Source: Ancylostoma caninum (taxonomy: Eukaryota > Nematoda > Chromadorea > Rhabditida > Ancylostomatidae). From it: DNA of 64,000 nucleotides. Both the position numbers and the translations under genes were made by a program. Within the stretch, counting starts at the first letter, position 1; each line of letters starts with the position of its first letter. Positions 22,201 through 35,029 of this stretch are shown here, piece by piece. Under the pieces are notes generated by a model that saw only the letters and a list, made by a program, of their open reading frames with translations, searched no databases and was not told where the DNA came from. The DNA is taken from positions 2,041,501-2,105,500 of the forward strand of contig JBAJFG010000019.1 of assembly GCA_037903475.1 (NCBI GenBank), given 5' to 3'.

Positions 22201-23814
22201 TACGGCAAACAGTTAGGGTACCACGTCCCACCGCGGCACTGGTCCGTATTCACCTGGCCGCTTGGAATTCCCTGCAGATAACACGGAAGGATTAGTTCTG
22301 CTCTAAATTTTTGAGAAATCTTTTCGCCCAGACTTCGCATAGAGATCGTTATCAGCGTCGAAATAAACTCCCGACGCAGAACTTTAGAGGATTCTGTGAG
22401 GTGCCGCGCCTACATTATACCTACCATAGCCCTACAAAGATGGGGTGCGATACAAGACGACCACGATTCTCGTGTTCAGCACCTCAAATAATCCACTTAT
22501 GCGAAGTTTGGACGGAGAAGCTCTCAAAAATTCGGGACAGAAGTAGCCGAATAGTGCCACTTGACCGCAGATTCCAAGGTCACGCTTCATCATTTTCGAT
22601 TCCTTCACTGACACTGCATTGTAACCGCTCAGCAGGGCTTCGACAAGGACTGGTTACCTTCAGAAAACGAAAATCGCAAGGAAAGAAGACCAAGAAGTGC
22701 GTGCGACCATAAGAATAGAAAACTAACAAATTGTCAGTAAAAATAGATTTTGGTTATTCGAATCTCTGTTTCTTCTGAGGAAATCTACGTAAGTTCTCCG
22801 ATCCATGGATTGAGGAAATTCAGCAGAATCTTTCAAGCTTTTCGTGCAACTGAACATTCCATTTTCGGATGCAACGAGGGATCTAGTTGCTGTGTAATTG
22901 AGTAATCATAATGTAGCTAAACAAGCGACCAGCTTCCTAGAAGGTGTACATGAACAAGCGGTTGGACATCAGGGCTTAGTCGTGGTTCCGCTTTGGCGTA
23001 GACTAGACGAGCCCCATGGGTATCACCTGGTTAGACGAGACCCAACTAAACTCATGGCACAGTACATCAATCTCTCAGGCGACGTACGTGGGGGCGGACG
23101 CTGAGCGAACGGAAAAATCGCTGTGGAGTCGCTGGGCCCGGCACAAAAAAAAAACGCATGCATCTTTGCATCTTCAGACATCTGTCGGTGAGCTTGGGTA
23201 CGTATTTGTTTTGTCTCCTAGAAGAGATCCGAAGATAGGGTCCCTCCTAACAGCAAGGAGTGAAATAAGCCCGGGGTGTAACCACTGTAGCAACGCTTTA
23301 GCTCGTTCTCACCGTCCTAGAAGCTCGAAAATCCGGTATTTCTGAATAGCGGGTGTTTTAAAATCCAATGATGGTAACTGATGACGAGACTTTGGCAGGA
23401 ACTTGACTCAAGGTAAACGGGACTTCGTGAAAGATGAGGTGAGCAAAGCAGACTTCGCAGCTGGGACTTGGACCTTGGTCGGAAAATCGCACAATCCTTT
23501 GCAGATGATTGAACCGAGGAATTTTTCATCCATGAGTTCCATTCTATCTGACTGAAATAAGATTAGAATTGAAATTTTTTAAAAATTACGATTGAAAAAA
23601 GACTTTAGCGGCTTTACTCATGGCATCGTTTGTACTAGACTTATGAAATGACAGATTCTGCACGACTCTTGCTGGAAACAGGCACATAGTTGCAGATGAC
23701 GAAGTCCTATCCGAATCTCGAAGAGAATTGGATTTAATCGAATTTGCTAAGAGTTACAGCTGAAAACGTAACTGCTTGAGGAAGTACTTCACCCAAACCA
23801 CTTCTTGGATCTGA
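19291..23814. other. Long stretch without recognisable genes
   Basis: The longest open stretches (about 95-135 codons at 20629-20970, 21000-21321, 22005-22340, 22311-22712 and 23016-23345) carry no motif I know. T-rich low complexity lies at 19310-19400 and a C-run at 21471-21482. 22430-22530 is a diverged relative of the foldback arm at 2178-2265. Host exons could hide here but I cannot support any. Confidence 0.4.
20933..20983. repeat. 18-bp inverted repeat, 15-base loop
   Basis: CGTCAATGTCAAATTATG and CATAATTTGATATTGACG pair with one mismatch. Function unknown; could be a small hairpin or MITE relic. Confidence 0.6.
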
Positions 23815-24500
23815 TCATCAAATGTAAAGCTTGAACATTGTGGTAATTTTGGAGGTCTCTCCTGGCAATGGGAGGAAACATGAGTACGTGGCGAAATCTC
23901 ATGTGCAATGTTAAAACGCAGTTTTTGCGACCGATTTGGCAAGATTGGTATGGCGACCTGTTTGGCAAGGTTTGTATTACGACCTATTTGGCAAGGTTTG
24001 CATGGCGACCCATTTGGCGGGAGATCATGTTTGGCAGGACATTTGGCGAAGTTCGTTTGCCTGGCCCGTTTCCTAGGTTGCCAAACAAACCTCGCCAAAT
24101 GGGTCGCCAAGCGACTTTAGAGTAGGAAACGGGTTTGCAAACGAGCCTGGCAAACGAACTCCGCCAAATGTTTTGCCAAACACGATGTCCCGCCAAATGG
24201 GTCACCATGCAAACCTTGCCAAATAGGTCGCCATACAAACCTTGCTAAACAGATCGCCATACAAACCTTGCCAAACAGGTCGCCATACAAACCTTGCTAA
24301 ACAGATCGCCATACAAACCTTGCCAAACAGGTCGCCATACAAACCTTGCCAAACAGAACGCCGTACAAACCTTGCCAAATAGGTCGCCATACAAGCGCTT
24401 CAACATTGTACGTGAGATTTCGCCACGTACTCCAATTTCTTCTCATTGTCAGGGGAGGCCTCCAGAATTATCACAATGCCCAAGCTTTTCACATTTAATG
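23815..24500. repeat. Foldback with 26-bp minisatellite core
   Basis: Outer arms are imperfect inverted copies (shared CATTGTGGTAATTTTGGAGG and GAGTACGTGGCGAAATCTCA blocks at about 23836-23910 and 24405-24475). The inner part is the same 26-bp word in both orientations: GGCGACCTGTTTGGCAAGGTTTGTAT on the left, its inverse on the right. It lies just upstream of Gypsy element 2. Confidence 0.75.
24211..24392. repeat. 26-bp minisatellite, 7 units
   Basis: Seven head-to-tail units of AAACCTTGCCAAACAGGTCG+CCATAC. Two variants (GCTAAACAGATCG and GCCAAACAGGTCG) alternate across the middle units, indicating expansion by dimers (52 bp). Confidence 0.85.
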
Positions 24501-24589
24501 GACGACACTACGATGAACCTACCCTATGGTGTCGCCATCAGTAAAACATTGACTTGTCCTGAATCAGAAGGAGCAGTAGCGCTATGAAT

Positions 24590-26378
24590 TTTCAATGGAA
24601 ATTTCTCCTCATATAATCTCAGTAAAGGCAAAATTATCACAACTGCAACGTACGTAGGCAAAGAGATGGAGTGGCCACGTATCTTTCCTGTCTACCCTTC
24701 CTCAAATCTACCTAGTAATCTCACTAATCCTCAAGAAAATTTAGAGAACGTACCGAGAGAAGCAGATGTGCAGATGTTCCGAAGGAAATGCCAATTTTCC
24801 CGTCCGAAAATCCACTTCCACTAATGAATCGTATTCGCATTAACCGATCGCTACTCTCCTGTCTTACCAATTCAACAACCTTTTGGAAAAATACCATAAA
24901 TGTTTTGATGGTGATGATGGTGATTTATGTCTTTACACTTGCCCAATAACCCACAAAATTAATTTCATATCACATACCAAAGCGATATACACAGCACCGT
25001 TACCGAGTTCCCCTTGAACGATGCAGCGAAATCAAACGTCAAATCGAAGAAATGTTACGTACACGCATTACAGAACCGAGCACTAGCAAATTCATTTCAC
25101 CAATTGTTCTGGTTCGAAAAGGATCGAATAAGGAGCAGTGGCGTTTTACTGTCGATTATCGACAAATTAATGCAATCACGGAAAACGAAACGTATTGCAT
25201 ACCTCACGTTCAAGATACTTCAGACCTTACCAGTGGAAAGAAAATCTATACCGTTCTTGACTTCGAGGGCGGATTCTTCAGATATCACTTGAAAAGAAAC
25301 ATAGGGATCCTTTCTTGGTCTATACCAATTTACAGTAATGGCACAAGGTCTCAAAGGTGCACCGGGAACTTTTCAGCGAGTAGAAAATAGCCTCATACGC
25401 GAATCAAAAGCTTGTTGCTTTTTATATATCGACGATATAATTATCGCAAGCCAAGGCATTGGGGAACAGTTTCGTGATTTAGAAGGAGTATCTCAATTTT
25501 GGAATGAAATTGACAGCCGAGAAATGTTCATTTTTCCAAACCGAAGTGAGCTATTTAGGCGTTTTGCTAAGTAAAAGTGAGACGCGTCTCAACCCTGAAA
25601 AGACAGCCAATATTGCAAATTTATCTCGTACGGACGATGCCAAAGCTGTAAAATCATTCTTAGGAGCAGCGTCATATTTTCGTCGGTTCATACCACGATT
25701 CCCCTTCATAGCAACTCCTTTGAATAACTTACTAAAGAAAAATGCTCAATTTGTCTGGACAGACGAACACGAAAGCTCATTTTTAACGTTAAAAAAAGCT
25801 CTAGCACGAGCACCACCTTTGGTAACGCCCACATCTGGCCAGCCGTATATTATGTATACATATGCGTCTACAAGGTATTGGTGCCTGCTTGCTACGGAAC
25901 AATCAAAAAACGGATTGAGAACACCCAATAGCTTACTGTAGCCGCCCTCTCACCAAGCACGCGAGGAACTACGCTGTCATAGAATTGGAAGCCCTAGCAG
26001 TTGTTTTTGCTTTGAAACATTTTTACCCATATGTGGCAAATGCTACCATAATGCTGGTTACTGATCATGCGCCTCTGAAGTCACTCATGCACATATCAGA
26101 CCTTGTTGGACGACTAGCTGAATATCGAACGACCATACAGGCGTATGGAATGAAAATCGAATATCGTGCTGGAAAGCACAATACACTTTGTGATTTTCTG
26201 AGTACCCAGTAACGGATGTAAATTCGATTCAAATTAGTTCGTTACCTACACTACAAGAAATCCAACAAAGTCAAATACAATCGCAATATAAAGGCCTCAT
26301 ACAGTTTCTCTCTGAAGAAATTGAAGACGAAGAAAAGGTTTTCTGAACAACTCGATAAGTATTCCATCTTCAATGATA
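24590..26378 (+). pseudogene. Ty3/Gypsy pol: protease-RT-RNase H (element 2)
   Basis: The plus strand reads a CFDGDDGDL block (about 24898), LRTRITEPSTSKFISPIVLV (about 25052-25110), WRFTVDYRQIN (motif 1), IYTVLDFEGGF (motif A), MAQGLKGAPGTFQR (motif B) and FLYIDDIIIAS (25420-25450; YIDD intact). Then come a KSFLGAASYFRRFIPRF connection block and RNase H (LEALAVVFALKHF, LVTDHAPLKSLM, 25985-26212). Several frameshifts and stops separate these blocks. The frame is interrupted by a mariner at 26379. The family differs from element 1, which has YLND and different spacing. Confidence 0.9.
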
Positions 26379-27652
26379 TTAGGTTGGTGCAAAAATAATG
26401 CGCGTTTTTCGCTGCTTCATCTTCAGTGCTGAAAACTTCCGGTGTTTCTCATCATTGATATGAGAAGTTGCACATGGTTTTGTAGCAAATGTCATGGCCT
26501 TTTCAAATATCTCATGCATTTTGAGCGAAGTTCATGTTTTTGGCGAATTTTCAGTTGTGGAACGAAAGGCGCCAAAACAAGTTTTTTGCCAAACTCTTTT
26601 CAGCGAGCTAATACTCGACGGCATCGCAGCAGGAATCGCTCAGAACACCACCATAGTTTTGGCGAAGGTAGTGTGAGCGAATGCATTCCGCCGAGCTGCT
26701 CCCGGATTTTTCGGCTTGGTGTGCTTGCTTCGAAAGTTAGGAATGTCGCATAGGTCTTCCTGGGGTTTGCAACCCCCAACTGATGACAATTATCAAACAG
26801 CACCCATCCAAAACAACATATTTGGTTTCGCAGAACATTGCCGGTGATTGTTGTCAGACCATCCCTCCCTTCAGTACAAATAGGAGGATGAAAAGCTCGA
26901 CGAGTTGATGTTGCGCATACTGAATGAGTACCACATTGATCCTCATTGAGAGGTGTGCTTCGCACCTTTGTAGTGAAAAAATTGCGACCAAACAGTCGGT
27001 TGCTTAGTGACCAAATATGAAGTATAGACCCTCTTCGACAAAATGAGGTGCCTTACTCAACAGTTGGACGAGGAACATGCACTGAAATACTCCCAGAAAC
27101 CGAAGCAACACCAAAATAAGGTCACGGCGACTTTGTGGTGAACTGCTGCCAAAATTGCTCACTGCAGCTCATTCATTCTTCCCAATCTGGTAAGTGGTTT
27201 CAAGACGTAAATGAATTAAATTAGAAACCTCACGGTGTGACCCCAGCGTTGCTCAATAAAATGGATTCTTCACTCCTACACAGTACCGTCCAGGCACACC
27301 CTGCACAACAGATTCCTCACAGGTTCGAGCAACTGAGCTAGGAAGTTCGGACTCCTATATCATAATCAGCAAGCTTCTCGCTCACTGACTACCGCTTCCC
27401 CGTGAACCTGGACTACTTCTTCCGGGAGAATTTTCTCGAAGACTAAAGTGATACCAAAACTGCCCTCCGGAAGTTTGTCGATTCTAGAAGGTCCTGTCAG
27501 AAATGCACGGTAGCAGTAGAACGTCTGTTTTATTGCTAAAGATTTGCGGATTACAACATTTCTAAGCCTATTGAAAAAGATCGATTTTGAAAGGAGTTAT
27601 GAGGTTCGGAATCAAAGGCATGAAAACGCGCATTATTTTTGCACCAACCTAA
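26379..27652 (+). pseudogene. Dead mariner (cecropia-type ends) inserted in Gypsy element 2
   Basis: Termini TTAGGTTGGTGCAAAAATAA and inverse, TA-flanked (26377-26378, 27653-27654), total 1274 bp, the normal length for a mariner. Plus-strand remnants follow transposase order: FGEGSVSE (helix-turn-helix, about 26655), KLDELMLRILNEYH (about 26900), a TLFDKMRCLTQQLDEE block (about 27030-27080) and KVTATLWWTAAK (about 27118-27150), then the catalytic C-terminal region with stops. At least eight stops or frameshifts. The TIRs remain nearly identical, so it could still be mobilised in trans. Confidence 0.9.
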
Positions 27653-28949
27653 TACTTTGTATTCTAATTTGCATGATTCACCAAAACTGCTTGTACCTGA
27701 TCGAAACGTGACAATCAGGATCATCGCAGTATTTCATGATAACCCATTAACCGGATCGCATCTTGGCATATGAAAAACTTGTAAGGCAATTTCTTTCGAA
27801 TACTTTTGGCCTAAAATCTACAACGACATAGCCAAATTCGTAAAGACTTGTTCCGTTTGTCAAAAAGTAAAAACACCTTCAGGAAACATCATTCGCGAAG
27901 AGTTAGGTTCCTTTCCCATACCTCAACGAACTTTTGAGCAAATCCACACTGTTATAATTGGTCCTCTATCACAGTGTGTCTACGGAAATAAGTTCATCTC
28001 CATAACCGTTTGCGCATTTAGTAAATTTGTAATTTGCACACCATTCCTTAACCAAACCACCGACATAGTGGTCAAAGCATTAGTAAATGATGTAATTTCG
28101 AAACATGGTATCCCGAAAGATATTGTTTCCGATCGAGGATCAAACTATACTAGCGATCTTTTCGCGCAACTCAATAAAACGCTAGGAATCTCTAACAATT
28201 TTACCACCAATTACAACCACAAAGGACTGGACAAATCTAGTTGAATCGAAAAACTAGTTAAAGTTATCACGGATTCATATACATCTTTGTGGCTTGATTT
28301 CTTCCAGCTGTTTTTGCTCATAACTGCAGTATTAATGACACTACAGGAAATAGCCCCGTCTATGTTGTATTCGGAAGGCACCCGATCACATGGTGTGATA
28401 TTACTCACCAACTACCATTACGTCTCTCGTTCGCCACTGACAGCTTCTCCGATCACTTCCAAATGGCGTTGAAAACCACGATTATCGATGTTGGAAAGCA
28501 GATGGCCGAAAAGACGGTCAACTACAAGTTAGGTTACGACTTTCAACATAAACTCTATGCAAACGATATTTCTATTGGAGATTTTGTTCTGCTAAGGGAC
28601 GATACCGTTCGCCCGGAATTCACAAACTAATGAAAGGTCCTTTCGAAGTAACCCAAATTACTCGACCTAATGTTACGATTGTCAGTGTTATGAGTTTATC
28701 TAGACCTCAGACTGTACATATTGACAGACTGAAATTGCATTATGCACGTCCAACGTCGGTTAGCATTTCCACCCAAAATCTACCCAACCATAATTCGCCG
28801 CCAACGGAAATGCCAAAAGACGTAGGACAACCTACAAGACGTTCTCAAAGTCTTCCGGATAAGCAAAACCCTTCCAGCCTTCCCAAAGAGCAGCCCGCTG
28901 AGAAGGATCAATAACCATTCAATCACGTTCCTAAGAACGATAATAGTTA
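27653..28949 (+). pseudogene. Ty3/Gypsy integrase and pol C-terminus (element 2)
   Basis: After the mariner, pol resumes with the integrase zinc domain (FVKTCSVCQKVKTP, about 27838-27880) and core (GNKFISITVCAFSKFV; HGIPKDIVSDRGSNY, about 28105-28150), then NYNHKGLDKSS followed by a stop where the catalytic Glu region lies. The first catalytic Asp appears replaced (HTVIIGPLS). The C-terminal GPFEVTQITRPNVTI and VHIDRLKLHYA blocks (28630-28745) match the Gypsy integrase C-terminal domain. Interrupted by Helitron A at 28950. No LTR was recognised. Confidence 0.85.
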
Positions 28950-29204
28950 CCAGTCTGGCCGTCCGGCTAACGCCGGACTTCCAGACTGATGCTCGCTTCG
29001 CTCGCATACTGCACCGGTGTATATAAATGGAAAGGAAAGAGTGGTTTTTCTCCAAAGGAATGGGAAGAGAACACCGATACGAAAGGAAACAATGTACATC
29101 TAGGCGATTTAGATAGGAGGGTCCGCCGAAACAGGATAAGCGTACCCCTCATGCAGGAATAGACCCGCCTAGCGAATTCCTATTACTTGTGGAAGCCGGC
29201 GCAC

Positions 29205-29515
29205 CCTTATCACACCGTTGGACCCGTCTCCAGGCGTTTCCCCACTTTTGGACGCCGGCGCACCCTTATCACACCCTGGGACCCGTTTCCAGGCTTCTCC
29301 CCACTTTTGGACGCCGGCGCACCCTTACCAAACCGTTGGACCTCACACCATTGGACCCGACTCCAGGCGTTTTTCCACTTTTGGACGCCGGCGCACCTTT
29401 ATCACACCGTTGGACCCGACTCCAGGCGTTTCCCCACTTTTGGACGCCGGCGCACCTTTATCACACCGTTGGGCCCGATTCCAGGCGTTTCCCCAGTTTT
29501 GGACACCGGCGCACC
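29205..29515 (+). repeat. 59-bp minisatellite in Helitron A, about 5 units
   Basis: Units of the form CACCCTTATCACACCGTTGG, ACCCGACTCCAGGCG, TTTCCCCACTTTTGG, ACGCCGGCG. One unit is shortened and one is variant (CACACCATTGG). Open frames are repeat artefacts. Confidence 0.85.
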
Positions 29516-29658
29516 CTCCACACCGCGGTGCACTCACCGCTCTCCACTTCTCCATCCTTTAGAGCTTCTCTTCATTCTTTGAACCTCACCATACCCGTCC
29601 CTATCATCTTGTTGACCTCGTTATCACCATCACTGGCCAATCAGGGAATTTCGTTTCT

Positions 29659-29660
<2 letters not shown>

Positions 29661-29738
<78 letters not shown>
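29661..29738. repeat. (CA)39 microsatellite
   Basis: Uninterrupted CA dinucleotides within Helitron A, 38 bp inside its 5' terminus. The same position holds (TG)47 in copy B and short CA tracts in copies C and H. Confidence 0.95.
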
Positions 29739-29742
<4 letters not shown>

Positions 29743-29776
29743 ACAGACGAAGTAAGCCCGTTATTATAAGTCATGA

Positions 29777-30098
29777 TTGTTAGTTTATTTATGGTAAAGT
29801 TTTGTTTCATTTTTTTACAGGAGTAAGTTCTTCGAATTGGCGGTTCAAAGAATATCAGTAGTGGAAAACAATCCTTCTTTTTGATTGATTCGCCCATATG
29901 CTGAATGAAAACCGGTGTGCAATGCTAAATTCAGCGTGTGGAAATCGCTGAATTTTCATTTTTTAAACAACAGTCAGTTTACGCTAAGCTATAGTCGGAA
30001 GATCTAGTATTGTCAAATAATCAATGTAAGAACATAAAACATAAAACTTATATTGGATTTAAGATTTTCTTCGCTGTACTTTTTTTTGCTTTCGTCCA
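29777..30098. other. Spacer between inverted Helitrons A and B
   Basis: AT-rich sequence of 322 bp with no gene. The flanking elements are inverted copies, so this spacer would be the loop of a hairpin with arms of several hundred bases. Confidence 0.6.
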
Positions 30099-31077
<979 letters not shown>

Positions 31078-33946
31078 TATCACATATGTACCATTCAACA
31101 CATCGACAAAAAACATCACATGTCAGACCCATAACTCAGAGTTGAAATGTCTGTATAACTACTCCCGCCCCACCTCCTCCTGTCATACAAGATTTCCACA
31201 CGTGAGCTCTCCATCGGAATCCTTCCTCTCCACACCACAACACCCACGACAACTACTCCGATCCATTTCGTCTACGCTCGAGGACGAGCTCCACACTTTG
31301 GGGAGAGTGCAGTTGTGGGTCGCAATCACGTGTAGTGGTTCACCGAAGCGGCTCTGCTCTGGAGCATACCGAAAGGGTTCAAACCATCCGATCACTGCCT
31401 TCGCTTTTTCTCAAGGCTCGAAGACGAGCTTTTCCTAGGAATGGGGATGTCAGGATGCAGCCCACGCATCCTCTTTTTATCTTCAACTCCCCGCCTCCGA
31501 GCATGTGTAACGCCGGAGGCGGGTCCGAAAGAAAGAGAGAGAGAAGAGCTGGCTCCCCCCAGGATGGTCGCATCCATCCTTCCCCACCCACTTCCATATA
31601 ACCATTAATCTAATTCTTTATATATAATAAATCCTATAAAATCAGCTGTGTACACAGTAGAACTTCCATCCTATTCAGTTTCATCCTGTGATCCTGACAC
31701 GTACCAACCAAGCGCGAACATTGAAGTCCTTTTCTGGGCATGTTAACAGTAAAAAAACTCACATAAAGTCACAACTCACATGAAGTCTTCGAGGATTCTA
31801 AGCCGTAACATCTGTGTCCGTCAAACGCTGTTGAGCTGTTCATTGTTCATGACATTCTCAACGTGAAAGGCGCAGATCCCACGAACATCTCCAGCCACTT
31901 TTCAGCAATTTCAAGTAAAACTGCTGAACGGAAAATGTTAGGCACACAATAATAAGCAAAAGAATAGATGCAATAAAATGAAATGATGATTACAATAAAA
32001 CGAGATGATGAGTTTTGCGAAGTAAGTTTTTTCTTGAACTCTAATGCTTGAGTAACTTTTTGTTACTGTGCTAAGAATAGGAGATTAAAAGAGCTTCGAA
32101 ATGTATAGGATACACGGCATGAAATTTGCGGATGAGTGTACGAAACTTTGGAAGTTCTGGCTAGTTCTGGCATGAACCTCAGATGGTCGCCGCGTCCACA
32201 CTTTCTAGCGTTCCGTATTGGAGGGTTGGTCAAGAAAAGTCTTCTTTTATAGACAAAATGAAAGAAAAAAAATGAAATGTCTTGCTAGAAATGTTTTGCT
32301 ATTTTATCTCTCTGCACACACAAAGGTAATTTTATTAAGAATCCACAGAAACTAGGGGGACCTTGCCGATGGACACATCGCCCACGGTGTCAGTGATAAG
32401 GGTTGACCTGTTCTAGCCACAGCTCTCCATTGAAGTGGGCCGAAGCAATAGATTCACCTATTACAGTCCACTCAGGGCGTTTACTACAATGAAGAGTTTC
32501 TCGCCAGCAAAGACAATCGAGGGAATAGCTCCAACATCTGCCTGCGAAAATTCCTCCTGTTCTTTCTTACAGTATCGGATGAGGTGTAGGTTTTTTGAGA
32601 ATGGTAACGATGGATGTTTAGCTTCTCCCACACAATTTCCGTATGGTCTGCGGACGATTCTCATCTCTGTCTCCAATTTGCGCAAGGAATCTACGGTTTT
32701 CTGTCGATCTTGCTCCGACTAACCTTCACTTCCTTAGGGGTGGCTGTAGCAAGAAGATGTCTATCCTCTTTATTCTCATTGTTTTCGAACTCTTTGAAGA
32801 TTTGTATTGCATCTTGAAGCTCTCGCCATGTGCGCCATAGACCTTCAATGTCGACGCAGTTAAATAATGACAGTGCACATGACGTTGGAAGCAACCACCT
32901 CCAGATAACTATTACTTGGGAATGTAAAATAAGGAACTAATGGGAAAATGAGAAGAGAACGCGAAAAAATATGAAAATCCCGCAGAAATAGGGGTGGGTG
33001 GGTAATTTTCGTTGTAGAAGTTGAGAATCCCGCTTCTCGGCACCATCTTTCGCGGTGAGTTCAGTGTGCCCACTCAGGCATCTCCCACAAAACCATGCAG
33101 GTAGTAGAATCGACCACTGGAAACTAGCGTCTCGCAGTTGTCAGGTGTCTCAATGGATACTCGGAATCCTCAAAAAAAAAAAACAGGGACCACGAGCCTT
33201 TCTGAATTTTTAAAGAAACCATACGTATAATTATGATAAGGACCTCGCGAAGATTCTCCCTACAAAAAATGACGAAAACGATTCTAAGTTGAGACATCAC
33301 CTTAGCAAGCTTACAATGATAGTGACAACCGCTCTTCACCACCAGGCACTATATTCCTTTGGAATCTACTTGTGTTAATTAAGTAACCATAATATCTTCT
33401 TCTTCATTCGTTTCTTTGCATTATATCGGCGTAATAAATGAAAATAAAAATGGTGAGTATGCCTTTGAAAAGTTTTTAACCCTTGATCTTTGCTCAAGTT
33501 TTATTCAAAGCCCTGACTCGCTCTTAAAACTTTCCTTGATTCCCACATTTCTTGTTGGAATCAGAAGGCAATTATCCGAAGTTGATTCGGACCAGCTTGT
33601 TCCGAAATGGCTTTGAAGAAAAATCATGTCCATGGTGTTGCTGATCGATCAACCCTCTCGATTTTTCCACTTAGAAGTTTGTCTGCCGTTTTCTCCAGCT
33701 GGGCTTGCCTTTTTTTGTTATATGAGGAGCACAGTAACTACATATTGCGCTATATCACAACATCTATTTAATGAACCAAGAAAACGATACAACTTCATAA
33801 TTCCTCGACTAGATGATTATGCAATTCCAATCACGAGGGATCAGTTTCCGTCTCCCATGGTTCACCTTCGAATGGAGATTTACTGGGAACCTTTTCCTGA
33901 AATTACCAGGGATAAGTAACCTCAAAAGTGCCAATATTTTCACGTA
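31078..33946. other. Mostly unassigned; possible host or degenerate coding fragments
   Basis: 31140-31620 has open stretches on both strands without motifs. 31621-32400 is AT-rich. A charged, coding-looking minus-strand stretch lies at 32461-32894 (separate entry). 33000-33900 shows nothing recognisable. Confidence 0.4.
32461..32894 (-). pseudogene. Unidentified minus-strand coding-like segment, two frames
   Basis: One frame (32894-32691) reads DIEGLWRTWRELQDAIQIFK and an acidic stretch; the next (32715-32461) reads VDSLRKLETEMRIVRRPYG through VFAGEKLFIVVNAL. The composition (rich in E, K, L, few repeats) looks coding. The frames are joined by a shift rather than by a plausible intron: a GTTAGT donor and TAG acceptor would give only about 33 bases. 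I do not recognise the family. It may be a decayed host gene, an unusual exon pair or an old transposon. Confidence 0.3.
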
Positions 33947-33948
33947 TA

Positions 33949-34812
33949 CAGTCGCGGCAAAAAAGATATGATCAGCGCCATTTTGAGAAGAGAATTTTTT
34001 GTTACAACTCACTCCTATATTGAGTTTTCCAAATGAAATTTGGGTATGTTGAAGCCCTATGGGTGCTTCCAACCAGCAGCTTATCTGGACAGAAACTCAA
34101 TTTTAATGGCTTTATTAAGCCCAAACATCAATTTCCTCAGCTTCTTTCGATTTCGTTCAATATCTTCACTACCACCTTTCGAGAAAAATGAAGAGTTGAT
34201 ACAGACTAAGCACGTAAATGACCATTTTTTCCATCAGGTGTCATTGCTGCACTTTCCTTTGCTGCTCAAATGCGTAGACCAAAATAACTGATCGAATTTA
34301 ACAAAAAATCCGTTTTAATGTATCTAATGAATATTGGCTGGGTTACAGTTCCTATTTCAATGTCAACATAGTTGTTGGTAGTGGATATCATAGAAATACT
34401 CACCGTCGGAACGGTTGTCTTTTGTTCGAGTTCATTGAAAACTCTTTTTTTTTCAATTTTTCGAACTTTTTGGTAACCACACTTTTTCATGTAAAGGGAA
34501 TAACTACAGAACACGACTATTACAGCAAAGTACTCACTCGAGATACAATTTAGATCAAGTTTTCTGCGAATCGAAATGAGAAACGATACAGATGAGGAAC
34601 CATCGCGCTGATGAAAATGATGAATTTGGACTTAGAACACGAGAGTTCTGTTTGAAAGCAGTTTGCTTCAATGCTACGCAGCGCGAAGAAAGAGTACTTC
34701 AATCCGCATCACATCCTAAAATTTCGGCAGAATTGCTCAGTCCCAAGTTGAGTTATAATGAAAAGATCGCCCTTCGGCAGTGCCACTGATCATATCTTTT
34801 TGACCGCGACTG
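33949..34812. mobile_element. Tc1-like TIR element, non-autonomous
   Basis: Termini CAGTCGCGGCAAAAAAGATA and the inverse of CAGTCGCGGTCAAAAAGATA, extending to GATCAG, flanked by TA (33947-33948, 34813-34814). The CAGT...CAAAAAGATA end matches the style of Tc1. The 864-bp interior has no recognisable transposase. Confidence 0.8.
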
Positions 34813-34847
34813 TATTTTACAGCGTAACAATGACTGTTGTAAACAAG

Positions 34848-35018
34848 TCAACACACCAGAGGTAATGGACCATGGCTAACAGAAACGAAGACAGGAGAAC
34901 CGGTTTTGAAGTGCTCTGCTTGCTTCAGGGCTTCCTCCTTCAACAGGTCGAGCATTTTTCCTTCACCCTTCAGTTTGTCTTCCATTTTGCTTCCTTTCCT
35001 CTCCTGGTCTCGAATGGT
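34848..35018 (-). CDS. Possible host terminal exon
   Basis: On the minus strand a good nematode-like acceptor (TTCTCTTTACAG) is followed by an open frame TIRDQERKGSKMEDKLKGEG and a Lys/Glu-rich, helical-looking tail ending at a stop after PLPLVC. A strong donor GTAAGTTAAC lies about 170 bases upstream, but phase across the two does not give a clean join. No family recognised. It abuts the Tc1-like element, so truncation is possible. Confidence 0.25.
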   Translation of the reverse strand, partial: TIRDQERKGSKMEDKLKGEGKMLDLLKEEALKQAEHFKTGSPVFVSVSHGPLPLVC

Positions 35019-35029
35019 CTGTAAAGAGA

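Larger units (their letters stand above)
28950..29776 (-). mobile_element. Helitron, CTGG family, copy A
   Basis: Minus-strand 5' end TCATGACTTATAATAACGGG (right edge 29776), 3' end with hairpin GTCCGGCGTTAGCCGGAC and then GGCCAGACTGG at 28950. A precedes and T follows, no target duplication. It carries (CA)39 next to the 5' end and about five 59-bp units. An internal deletion (after GCATACTGCA) removes about 400 bp present in other copies. Confidence 0.88.

Noticed and set aside
24211..24392. CRISPR-like array of 26-bp repeats
   Set aside because: Units are directly adjacent with no spacers, and the genome is eukaryotic.
25014..28914. Intact Ty3/Gypsy retrotransposon
   Set aside because: Multiple stops and frameshifts, a mariner insertion, loss of integrase catalytic residues and no recognisable LTRs.
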